Below are positions 51,501 to 59,049 of a stretch of DNA of 64,000 nt, piece by piece. The position numbers were made by a program, and so were the translations under genes. The notes below the pieces were generated by a model. That model ran no database searches, was not told where the DNA came from, and saw nothing but the letters and a program-made list of their open reading frames with translations. Location: contig CALLQI010000004.1 of assembly GCA_938014885.1 (NCBI GenBank), forward strand, positions 405,214-469,213, given 5' to 3'. Numbering within the stretch: position 1 is the first letter of the stretch; each line of letters starts with the position of its first letter. This DNA is from an uncultured bacterium. GTDB taxonomy: Bacteria; Planctomycetota; UBA8742; UBA2392.

Positions 51501-52515
51501 ACTCAAGCCGGTCGCGAATCGCGCCCGGGGCAAGCGCGTTTTCGCCGTAGCGCAGCCTCACGCCGTCTTCGCATTGTTTGCGCAGATAGTCGCGGCTGCT
51601 GATGCCCTCGGGCGTTTTGAACTCGGGCAGGTGGTAGCCCTCGTTCTTGAGCGTGAAGTCCACGCGGCTGGCGATTTCCAGCGTGTGCGCCACCAACTCC
51701 GGGCGGCCGGGGAACAGTGCCGCCATTTCCTCGGGCGACTTCAGGTAGAAGTCGGGCCCGTAATCCATGCGGTTGGCATCGCTGAGCAGGCGGCCGGTGT
51801 TGATGCAAAGCAGCGCGTTGTGGGCGTCGTAATCGTCGGGCGCAAGATAATGGCTGTCGTTGGTCAGCACCGTTTTGACGCCGGTCTTCTGCGCCAGCTC
51901 AAACATGCGCGTCGCGACTTCTTCTTCCAATGCGCCGCTGCGGCTGCCGCGGTGCGCCTGCACCTCAAGGTAGAAGTTTTCGCGGCCGAAGATGTTGAGA
52001 TACTCGTCGACTTTGCACTTGGCTGACTCAAGGTCGCGGCCACGCATCAGCGCCTGCGGGATTTCTCCGCCCAGGCATGCGGTAAGCGCGATCAGGCCCT
52101 CGCGGTGTTTGGCCAAAGTTTCGTAATCAACGCGGGGCTTGCGGTGGAAGCCTTCTTTGAAGCCGGCCGAGACAACTTTGCACAGGTTGCGATAGCCTTG
52201 CTCGGAGGTAGCCAGCAGCACCAGGTGGGCGTTTTCCTTGACGGCTTTGTCGCCGCCGGGCGCGCCGTCAATCTCGGGCGCTTTCTTGAGGCGCATGTCG
52301 TAGCTGACGACGTAGACCTCACAGCCCAGGATCGGCTTGATGCCCTGCTTGCCGCATTCCTTGTACAGGTCCAGGACGCCGCACATGTTGCCGTGGTCCG
52401 TAAGCGCCAAGGCAGGCATGCCAAGCGAAGCAGCCCGCTTGGCCAAAGCGGCCACCGTAGCCCCCCCATCAAGGAAGCTGTAATCGGAATGGGTATGCAG
52501 ATGAACAAACGCCAT
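48541..52515 (-). CDS. dnaE: DNA polymerase III subunit alpha
   Basis: A 1,324-residue replicative polymerase. It begins AFVHLHTHSDYSFLDG, the usual PHP-domain start, with LTDHGNMCG soon after. The catalytic palm has MPDIDIDFCVDRR, and the core continues RGSAAGAIVAYALGITNLDP and GVFQVESEGM. The helix-hairpin-helix and OB-fold domains follow toward the C-terminus. I chose the ATG at 52515 because the conserved start is there; the open frame extends 15 codons upstream. Isolated on the minus strand. Confidence 0.95.
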   Translation of the reverse strand: MAFVHLHTHSDYSFLDGGATVAALAKRAASLGMPALALTDHGNMCGVLDLYKECGKQGIKPILGCEVYVVSYDMRLKKAPEIDGAPGGDKAVKENAHLVLLATSEQGYRNLCKVVSAGFKEGFHRKPRVDYETLAKHREGLIALTACLGGEIPQALMRGRDLESAKCKVDEYLNIFGRENFYLEVQAHRGSRSGALEEEVATRMFELAQKTGVKTVLTNDSHYLAPDDYDAHNALLCINTGRLLSDANRMDYGPDFYLKSPEEMAALFPGRPELVAHTLEIASRVDFTLKNEGYHLPEFKTPEGISSRDYLRKQCEDGVRLRYGENALAPGAIRDRLEFELATIERMGFNSYFLIVSDFIGWAKQRGIPVGPGRGSAAGAIVAYALGITNLDPLKYNLLFERFLNPDRISMPDIDIDFCVDRRGEVIDYVRAKYGDECVCQIGTFNKLLARAAIKDAGRVLGVNLKKVNELTKLVPVSQGKVKPLADCLKEEPEFKSQYEGDAETRKLVDTAMRLEGLNRGAGVHAAGVVIADRDVTNYLPLMRQEGTDKDEDGNKTYVLATQYNMNEVEGAGLLKMDFLGLRNLTIMQKAVELIEQTGGPRIDLDPVTAPKDAPYKSLHTLDDEATYKTLAAGDGFGVFQVESEGMCRLLQSIKPSTFEDISAVLAIYRPGPLSAGVDKEFAARKHGKVKVTMPGELEGIANEAAVAQLQQILNDTYGTLIYQEQAMLMSRHLAGFTPGEADKLRKAIGKKNQADMDKLRPKFVQGCEKSGFGKKLGELLWNQIEGFGSYGFNKAHTVAYGLITYQTAWLKTHYRAQYYAALLSSMIGNNDKIIEYMRNVRATGMKVVPPDINLAVAEFTPAGDSIVFGLSGMKGVGTKAVEKIVEARAKVGRFKGFMHFLDNMDLTQINKAVLESLIKGGVFDSLGLNRHSLLEGLERALKVASEGAADRAKGQKGLFGAKPTAAAPEDEATRDREVLPEKPPFTEAERQRHEKETFGLYITSSPLDSYRATFEKFARHRASDLKEGEIDGAVILGGLISGLNVSAIRNENSRNFGRKMAKFDLLDDSGVVKVTVFPDIFENNTDVIQEDAPVFVRGMVEFQNEDEPPTILVSKVVHVRDAETEFAGDQSLKFDAEFRLFTNTTPNDLPLLDAGSKVRVGGAVAGLRKGKSAKGNDYATFNLAGPKGSFRVLVFGQLADTWVSKLVEGMGLFAVGEPNADRDGRFAIKADELVLAQNARGRFTSGVCLTVTTSEVSGELLGSLSQAAMQFSGQTPLYFKILGEDGRPLEVLQAAPDFRVTPTPEFEKIVETLLPSGRIEYAS

Positions 52516-53140
52516 GGCGAATCCCAAGGATAGAAGGGCTTGCGACATAGTGCCCCGCACCCGGCGAAGGTGGTGTCAAAGGAAGAAATGTGGGCAAGGC
52601 GTCAGTTCGTGAGAACAGGAGCCCGAAGCAGCTTGCGCAGCAAACGAACCGCAGGCAACGCGCAGCGGTGCCGAGGAACGAAGGGTTGTCATTCCCTGTG
52701 GTGTGGTTCACCACAAACGACTGACGCGAAGGGCGCAAAGTACAGCAACGGCGTGTTGTCCACGAAGCACACCAAGGACCACGAAACACCCAACTGCCGG
52801 ACCGCCACAGCGCAAAAGCGCCAGGTGATTTGCTGCCAACTTTGGCGTCTTGGCGCTTTGGCGGCAAACGCCGTTGTCGTTGAACCAGTCGCAGAACATG
52901 GGCGCAACCACCATGAGGCCGGGCACCCCGTCCGCGCAAATCCACGGTTCGAACGCAGTTGCGGCGTCACTTACCCCACAGGAATTGAATCACCTAACCG
53001 TTCGTTCTGTAGTTGAGGATTGAAGTATCGATGGGACTTGGGCTTACGCTTCGTAAGATATTTGGAACTTTGGACGACATTTTTCGTACCAAAGGTTAGA
53101 CTAGCAGCGGGCGCAGAGGTGCATCACCGTGGAGGCGGGC
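52516..53140. other. 625-bp gene-free region with interspersed repeat text
   Basis: No reading frame here has coding character. 52690-52880 contains GACGCGAAGGGCGCAAAG, CACGAAGCACACCAAGGACCACG, GCGCAAAAGCGCCAG and TTGGCGTCTTGGCGCTTTGGCGG, typical of the interspersed family seen at 17439 and 48211, with GCAACGGC at 52743 and its inverse GCCGTTG at 52869. The remainder shows no recognisable signal. Confidence 0.6.
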
Positions 53141-53392
53141 ATGACGGCAGACAACGAGTTTGACGCAGTAGTCGAAAAAGTAACCCGGCGCTACAAGGGC
53201 CTGACGCCCAAGCAAACGGCGGTGGTGCTGAAAGAGCGCTACATCCAGCGCCGCGACGCCATCGCACGCTTCACCGACCGCGTAACCAAAAACCAGGGCT
53301 GGGTAGACGCCGCCGAAGTAGAAGCCCTGCGCCAAGCCGGCGTAGGCGAAGAAGAAATCAAAGCCCTGATCGCCGAATACGGCGCGAAGTAG
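53141..53392 (+). CDS. Small hypothetical protein
   Basis: An 83-residue basic helical protein from the ATG at 53141, with GGAGG 5 nt upstream (the GTG at 53129 is less well placed). MTADNEFDAVVEKVTRRYKG, LTPKQTAVVLKERYIQRRDA and a C-terminal VEALRQAGVGEEEIKALIAE helix pair that looks like a small helix-hairpin or docking segment. Good codon use and a strong terminator support a real gene. No family recognised. Confidence 0.7.
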   Translation: MTADNEFDAVVEKVTRRYKGLTPKQTAVVLKERYIQRRDAIARFTDRVTKNQGWVDAAEVEALRQAGVGEEEIKALIAEYGAK

Positions 53393-53414
53393 TCACGCCA
53401 CTATCCCAAGCAAA

Positions 53415-53440
53415 AAGGGGCCCCCCAAGGGCCCCTTCGT
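53415..53440 (+). terminator. Rho-independent terminator
   Basis: A 9-bp stem AAGGGGCCC / GGGCCCCTT with a 5-nt loop and a short T-rich tail (TTCGTTC), 23 nt after the stop at 53392. Confidence 0.7.
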
Positions 53441-53551
53441 TCATTCACCAGAACGCCAATCCTATTCGCCGCAGGCGCCACGATGGAGCGCGAAGCGTAA
53501 GCGAGCGGCCGCCAAAGGCCCGCGCATTTGCTTTTCAGCCGCGATCACGCC

Positions 53552-53603
53552 GGGGTCTGGCTCTTTTTCGGGCGGCAGTATGCCCGAAAAAGTGCCTGAC
53601 CCC
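53552..53603. repeat. 52-bp hairpin repeat, left flank of the restriction operon
   Basis: Arms 53552-53573 and 53582-53603 pair at 20 of 22 positions around an 8-nt loop. The ends are GGGGTCTGGC and GCCTGACCCC. It matches 58732-58783 at 45 of 52 positions in the same orientation. Confidence 0.88.
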
Positions 53604-53682
53604 TTCGCCCCGCCCGGTGCTCCAATGTCCCCCTCGTTGTGTAGGCGACAAAACATGCCTTTGTGCATATCTTGTTACGCCA

Positions 53683-56025
53683 ATGAACGAGGCCGATACA
53701 TGCCGCAAGTTCATCGTTCCCAAACTGCAGGCCGCAGGCTGGGACGACGAACCTCATCGCCTGAGCGAGCAGGTCACGTTCACGGATGGCCGCATCATCG
53801 TCGCGGGCGGAAAGGCCAGACGCCGCAAGGGCAAACGCGCGGACTACATCTTGCGCTACCGGCCTGACATCATGCTCGCCGTCGTCGAGGCTAAGCCAAG
53901 CTACACGACGCCCGGCCAGGGGCTGGAGCAGGCCAAGGATTACGCCACCGTGCTGGGCCTCAAGTTTGCCTACGCCTCCAACGGACACGGCATCGTCGAG
54001 TTCGACTTCATCACCGGCACCGAACGCGAGATCGCGGAGTTCCCCACTCCCGCCGAACTATGGCAGCGCCTGCACGCGAGTACGCCTGCTGCCGCCGCGG
54101 AAAGGCTGCTGACGCCGGGCCGCCCCGAAGCAGGCAAGACCCCCCGCTATTACCAGGAAATCGCCATCAATCGCGCCGTCGCCGCCATCGCCGGCGGCCA
54201 AGAGCGCGTGTTGCTGACCCTCGCCACCGGCACGGGCAAGACACTGGTGGCATTCCAGATTTGCTGGAAGCTGTGGAGTTCACGCTGGAACCGCACCGGC
54301 GAACACCGGCGCCCGCGCATCCTGTTTTTGGCGGACCGCAACATTCTGGTTGACGACCCCAAAGACAAAGACTTCGCCCCCTTTGGCGACGCAAGGCTGA
54401 AGATCGAAAACGGAGAAGCGCCGCAAAGCCGCGAGATGTACTTTTCCACGTACCAGTCCATTGCGGCCGATGAGCGTCGCCCCGGCCTGTACAAGACCTT
54501 CTCGCCGGACTTCTTTGACTTGATCGTGATTGACGAGTGCCATCGCGGCAGCGCCCGCGACGACAGTTCCTGGCGCACGATCCTCGACTACTTCAAGTCC
54601 GCCTGCAAGCTGGGCATGACGGCGACGCCCAAGCACAAGGACAACATTGACACCTACGGGTACTTCGGCGAGCCCGCGTACACGTATTCGCTACGGCAGG
54701 GCATTGATGACGGCTTTCTCGCGCCCTATCGCGTCCACCGCATAGTCACCACGTTCGATGCCGCAGGTTGGCGGCCCAGCAAGGATGAACTGGACCGCTA
54801 TGGCCGCGCCATCCCGGACGAGGAGTACCACACACCGGATTTCGAACGGATCATCAGCCTGCGTGCGCGTACGCAGGCCGTCGCGCGCCACCTGACGGAG
54901 TTTCTCAAGAGCACCGACCGCTACGCCAAGACGATTGTTTTCTGCGTGGACCAGGAACACGCGCTGGAGATGCGGGCCGCCCTGACCAACCTGAATGCCG
55001 ACATGATGCAGAAGCACCCCAACTACGTTTGCCGGGTCACATCCGACGAGGGTACCATCGGCCGTGGGCATCTCGACAAGTTCAAGGACATTGAAGAGCC
55101 AACTCCGGTCATCCTGACCACGTCGCAGATGCTGACTACCGGCGTTGACGTGCCGACTTGCAAGAACGTGGTGCTGGTGCGCTGGATCGGCTCCATGATC
55201 GAGTTCAAGCAGATCATCGGGCGTGGTACCCGCGTGCGTGACGACGAAGGCAAGCTGTTCTTCAACATCCTGGACTACACCGGCTCTGCTACGCTTCTGT
55301 TTGCAGACCCTGCATTTGACGGCGACCCGGCCCGTGTGGCGCAGCAGCAGGTTGACGACAACGGAGAGCCCGTAGAGCCCGAGAACGTCATCACCGAAGA
55401 ACAGGATGACGGGCCGGCCCAGCCCGAGTTCGACGACGAGGCACAGACCGAAAGGCGCAAGTTCTACTTCGACGGTGGGCATGTCGAGATTGCGGCGCAT
55501 CTTGTTTATGAACTGGACGCCGACGGCAGGCAGTTGCGCGTGGTCAGCTACAGCCAGTACGCCGCTGAGCGCGTGCGCACTATGTTCAAGAACGCGCCCG
55601 ACATGCGCGCGGCCTGGGCGGACCCGGAGCATCGGCGCGAGATCATCGCCGGGCTTGAGGAACGCGGCATCGACTTTGACGAAGTCGCCAAGGCCGTGGG
55701 CCAGCCCGAGGCCGACCCCTTTGACCTGCTGTGCCACCTGGCCTACAACGCGCCCGTGCGTACGCGCCGCGAGCGCGCCAAGCGCCTGCTTGCCGAGAAG
55801 AAGGACTTTTTCGAAAAGTTCAGCGCCGATGCCCGCGCCATCCTTGGCGAGCTACTCGACAAGTACGCCGAACACGGCACAGCCCAGTTCGTGCTGCCTG
55901 ACGTTCTGGAAGTGCCCCCGATCAGCGAGCATGGCAACCCGCTGGAGATTGCCCGTGCCTTCGGCGGCGAGGAAAAACTTGTTCAGGCGGTCCATGAACT
56001 TCAAACTCTGCTATACGCTGCGTAG
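53683..56025 (+). CDS. hsdR: Type I restriction enzyme R subunit
   Basis: A 780-residue motor-nuclease. The N-terminal PD-ExK nuclease shows RADYILRYRPDIMLAVVEAK (D54/D62, E69, K71). The SF2 translocase has LATGTGKTLVAF (Walker A), VIDECHRGSARDD (DEAD-box) and GMTATPKHKDNID; the second RecA lobe contains QIIGRGTRVRDDEGK. I start at the ATG at 53683; the open frame from 53617 lies partly in repeat sequence. hsdM follows 6 nt downstream. It cuts unmodified DNA after translocation in complex with HsdM/HsdS. Confidence 0.94.
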   Translation: MNEADTCRKFIVPKLQAAGWDDEPHRLSEQVTFTDGRIIVAGGKARRRKGKRADYILRYRPDIMLAVVEAKPSYTTPGQGLEQAKDYATVLGLKFAYASNGHGIVEFDFITGTEREIAEFPTPAELWQRLHASTPAAAAERLLTPGRPEAGKTPRYYQEIAINRAVAAIAGGQERVLLTLATGTGKTLVAFQICWKLWSSRWNRTGEHRRPRILFLADRNILVDDPKDKDFAPFGDARLKIENGEAPQSREMYFSTYQSIAADERRPGLYKTFSPDFFDLIVIDECHRGSARDDSSWRTILDYFKSACKLGMTATPKHKDNIDTYGYFGEPAYTYSLRQGIDDGFLAPYRVHRIVTTFDAAGWRPSKDELDRYGRAIPDEEYHTPDFERIISLRARTQAVARHLTEFLKSTDRYAKTIVFCVDQEHALEMRAALTNLNADMMQKHPNYVCRVTSDEGTIGRGHLDKFKDIEEPTPVILTTSQMLTTGVDVPTCKNVVLVRWIGSMIEFKQIIGRGTRVRDDEGKLFFNILDYTGSATLLFADPAFDGDPARVAQQQVDDNGEPVEPENVITEEQDDGPAQPEFDDEAQTERRKFYFDGGHVEIAAHLVYELDADGRQLRVVSYSQYAAERVRTMFKNAPDMRAAWADPEHRREIIAGLEERGIDFDEVAKAVGQPEADPFDLLCHLAYNAPVRTRRERAKRLLAEKKDFFEKFSADARAILGELLDKYAEHGTAQFVLPDVLEVPPISEHGNPLEIARAFGGEEKLVQAVHELQTLLYAA

Positions 56026-56031
56026 CGATTC

Positions 56032-57561
56032 ATGGCCCGCAAACCCAAACAGCTCCAGCCTCAAACCACCGCCCAGCAATTGGGCAGCGTGATCAAATCT
56101 GCCCGCGACATCATGCGGAAGGATAAGGGCCTGAACGGCGACCTTGACCGGTTGCCGATGCTTACGTGGATACTCTTTCTCAAGTTCCTTGACGACAAGG
56201 AACAGATTGAGGAATCCCGCGCAAAGCTTGGCGGCAAGAAGTATCGCCCTGCCGTCGATCCGCCTTACCGCTGGCGCGATTGGGCTTCAAAGTCCGATGG
56301 CATCACCGGCCCGGAACTGCTGGCGTTCATCAACCAGGAAGAGTGCACCCGCCCTGACGGCACCAAAGGCCCTGGCCTGTTCGCCTATCTGCGCGGCCTG
56401 CGCGGCGAGGGCCGGCGCGGCGTGATTGCCACGGTGTTCGCAGGCGTCATCAACCGCATGACCAGCGGCTATCTCTTGCGCGACGTGGTCAACAAGGTTC
56501 ACGGCATCCACTTCACGTCGTCCGACGAGATTCACACGCTGGGCCACCTTTACGAGTCCATGCTCAAGGAAATGCGCGACGCCGCCGGCGACTCCGGCGA
56601 GTTCTACACCCCGCGCGCCGTCGTGCGCTTCATGGTCAGCGCCCTCAACCCACGCCTTGGTGAAACCGTGCTGGACCCGGCCTGCGGCACCGGCGGCTTT
56701 CTGGTTGAGGCCTTCAGCCACCTTGAGAAGCAGTGCAAGACTGTCGAAGACCGAAAGACATTGCAAACCGCCAGCCTGCTGGGCGGTGAGGCCAAGCCCC
56801 TGCCTTACCTGCTGGCGCAGATGAATTTGCTGCTGCACGGGCTGGAGGAGCCGCGCATTGACCCTGGCAACAGCCTGGCCGTCCGGCTGACGGAGATCGG
56901 CGAGCGCGACCGCGTGGACGTGATCCTGACCAACCCGCCCTTTGGCGGCGAAGAAGAGGCCGGGATCAAGGCCAACTTCCCCGAGGACAAGCAGACAGCC
57001 GAAACGGCCCTGCTGTTCCTGCAATTGATCATGCGCAAGCTGCGCAAAGTGCCCAAGCCCGGCCGCGCGGCAGTGGTTGTGCCCAACGGGACGCTGTTCG
57101 GCGACGGCGTGTGCGCGCGTATCAAGGCCGAACTGCTGACCGAGTTCAACCTGCACACGATTGTCCGCCTGCCCAATGGCGTGTTTGCCCCGTACACGAG
57201 CATCCCGACCAATCTGCTGTTTTTCGAGCGCGGCGGCCCCACGCGCGAGGTGTGGTACTACGAGCAACCCCTGCCCGAAGGCCGCAAGAGCTACACGAAG
57301 ACCCAGCCGTTGCAGTTCGAAGAGTTCGCCGATTGCCTGGCGTGGTGGGCCAAGCGCAAGGAGAACGACCGAGCCTGGAAGGTTGAAGCCGCTGAGTTGC
57401 TGGCGAACGCGTGTAACCTTGACCGCAAGAACCCACGCGCGAACGAAGACATCACACACCTGCCGCCAGAAAAGCTGGTTGCAGGTATTCTGGCCAAAGA
57501 ACAACGCATCGCCGAGATTATGGGCAGCGTGGCGGAGTTACTGGGAACCCAACGTGCATGA
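56032..57561 (+). CDS. hsdM: Type I restriction enzyme M subunit (N6-adenine methyltransferase)
   Basis: A 509-residue DNA methyltransferase. An N-terminal helical HsdM domain (QLGSVIKSARDIMRKDKGL) precedes GEFYTPRAVVRFMV, the SAM-binding VLDPACGTGGFLVEAF and the catalytic VILTNPPFGGEE. It modifies adenine at sites chosen by HsdS and forms the M2S core. Its stop overlaps the hsdS start by 4 nt (ATGA), so the two are translationally coupled. Confidence 0.95.
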   Translation: MARKPKQLQPQTTAQQLGSVIKSARDIMRKDKGLNGDLDRLPMLTWILFLKFLDDKEQIEESRAKLGGKKYRPAVDPPYRWRDWASKSDGITGPELLAFINQEECTRPDGTKGPGLFAYLRGLRGEGRRGVIATVFAGVINRMTSGYLLRDVVNKVHGIHFTSSDEIHTLGHLYESMLKEMRDAAGDSGEFYTPRAVVRFMVSALNPRLGETVLDPACGTGGFLVEAFSHLEKQCKTVEDRKTLQTASLLGGEAKPLPYLLAQMNLLLHGLEEPRIDPGNSLAVRLTEIGERDRVDVILTNPPFGGEEEAGIKANFPEDKQTAETALLFLQLIMRKLRKVPKPGRAAVVVPNGTLFGDGVCARIKAELLTEFNLHTIVRLPNGVFAPYTSIPTNLLFFERGGPTREVWYYEQPLPEGRKSYTKTQPLQFEEFADCLAWWAKRKENDRAWKVEAAELLANACNLDRKNPRANEDITHLPPEKLVAGILAKEQRIAEIMGSVAELLGTQRA

Positions 57562-58727
57562 GCGCCGATGTTTACCATGTCTCCGACCTATTCAATTTGG
57601 TCAAGGGCACCTCGCCCACGTTGAAGACTGAACCCGGACCCTACCCCCTCGTGGTCACGGCAGCGTACCGGCGCTCCGCTAGTACTTGGCAACTTGAAGG
57701 CCCAGCGGTGTGCATTCCGCTCGTTTCATCGACCGGTCATGGCGATGCCGCGCTTCATCGGGTGCATTACCAGGACGGCAAGTTCGCGTTAGCCAATTTG
57801 CTGGTCGCGCTGTTGCCCAAAGACCCATCACGGTGCGATGCCAAGTACGTTTACCACCTGCTAATGGCCCGCAAGGACGACCTCCTTGTCCCGCTGATGC
57901 AAGGGACCGCGAACGTCTCGCTGAAGGAGCAAGACATAGCCGGCGTGCAAATCCCGTTGCCGCCGTTGGCGGAACAGCGGCGTGTGGTGGCGCGGATAGA
58001 GGAACTCGCCGCCCAAATCCACGAAGCCCGCACCCTCCGCCAACAAGCCGCCGAGGAGGCGGAGGCGCTCTATGCGGTGTGCCTTGGGCAGGCAATGACA
58101 CCTCATGGAATAGGGTGGGCGCGCGAGACAGTGGCGGACGTCGTCGAGTCAATGGACGCTGGTTGGAGCCCACAGTGCGACGACATCGCCGCTAAGGACG
58201 GCCAATGGGGCGTATTGAAGACAACGTCAGTCCAGTGGTGCAGCTTCCAGCCGCACCACAACAAAGTTCTGCCGCGCAGCTTGGCACCGCGCCCTGAACT
58301 TGCCGTAAAGCGCGGGGATGTCTTGGTCACGCGCGCTGGCCCGAGGAAGCGGGTCGGTGTTGTTGCGGCGGTGCGCGAGGATGAACCCCGTCTGACCATA
58401 TCCGACAAGCTCATTCGGCTGCGCACAATCAGTGCGAAGATTGATCCGCGGTTTCTTGAACTCTCGCTTGCTTCCCCCTTCTCGCAAGAACATCTAGTCC
58501 AAAGAATGACCGGGTTGGCCGATGCGCAAGTGAATATCTCCCAAGCAATTTTGCGGTCAACACCCGTGGCATATCCGCGCTTGGCTAATCAACGTCAAAT
58601 CGTGGCCGAACTGGACGCACTGCAAGCGCAGGTGGACGCGCTGAAACGCCTGCAAGCCGAAACCGCCGCCGAACTGAACGCCCTGCTTCCCGCCATCCTC
58701 GACCGCGCCTTCAAGGGCGAGTTGTAG
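57558..58727 (+). CDS. hsdS: Type I restriction enzyme S (specificity) subunit
   Basis: A 389-residue two-domain specificity subunit. TRD1 covers roughly residues 1-135; the central conserved helix pair follows (IPLPPLAEQRRVVARIEELA, then a coiled coil to ~180). TRD2 covers ~185-335, and the C-terminal conserved region contains NQRQIVAELDALQAQVDALK. The two TRDs define a bipartite target; the sequence cannot be predicted. The final part includes the typical LPAILDRAFKGEL end. The second flanking hairpin repeat starts 5 nt after the stop. Confidence 0.93.
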   Translation: MSADVYHVSDLFNLVKGTSPTLKTEPGPYPLVVTAAYRRSASTWQLEGPAVCIPLVSSTGHGDAALHRVHYQDGKFALANLLVALLPKDPSRCDAKYVYHLLMARKDDLLVPLMQGTANVSLKEQDIAGVQIPLPPLAEQRRVVARIEELAAQIHEARTLRQQAAEEAEALYAVCLGQAMTPHGIGWARETVADVVESMDAGWSPQCDDIAAKDGQWGVLKTTSVQWCSFQPHHNKVLPRSLAPRPELAVKRGDVLVTRAGPRKRVGVVAAVREDEPRLTISDKLIRLRTISAKIDPRFLELSLASPFSQEHLVQRMTGLADAQVNISQAILRSTPVAYPRLANQRQIVAELDALQAQVDALKRLQAETAAELNALLPAILDRAFKGEL

Positions 58728-58731
58728 CCCA

Positions 58732-58783
58732 GAGGTCTGGCTCATTCTCGGGCGGCGGAATGCCCGTAAAAGTGCCAGACCCC
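58732..58783. repeat. 52-bp hairpin repeat, right flank of the restriction operon
   Basis: Ends GAGGTCTGGC and GCCAGACCCC; 45 of 52 bases match 53552-53603 in direct orientation. Confidence 0.88.
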
Positions 58784-58956
58784 GTTGGGGCGAGTGCTGA
58801 CTCGGGGAGGGGGTTTGGTCCCAACGATCTGCTAGCAACGGAGTTGCACGGATTGGCACGGAGTACGGCCTCACGCTACGGCGCAACGAGCGCGACGGCT
58901 GCGTGCAGTTCGCTTGCGGCTTGTTTTGCTGGTGGGTCTGGTTGTTGCCGTGCATT

Positions 58957-58987
58957 GCGGACTTGGCGGACTTGGCGGACTTGGCGG
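58957..58987. repeat. 9-bp tandem repeat GCGGACTTG, about 3.4 copies
   Basis: Perfect copies of GCGGACTTG end to end, finishing GCGG. Confidence 0.85.
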
Positions 58988-59049
58988 CTGCTGCTGTTGC
59001 GGTTGCCCGTGCAAACCTGCGGTCCTGGCGTGCGGACCGGAGGTCCACA

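Larger units (their letters stand above)
58728..59049. other. 322-bp gene-free region after hsdS
   Basis: It holds the right hairpin repeat, then a 9-bp tandem repeat GCGGACTTG (three full copies at 58957-58987) and a GCTGCTGCTGTTGCGG tract. No coding support. Confidence 0.65.

Noticed and set aside
52469..53016. Overlapping open frames of 140-158 codons between dnaE and the small gene at 53141
   Set aside because: They run through interspersed repeat text on both strands, have no ribosome-binding site and show no protein-like pattern.
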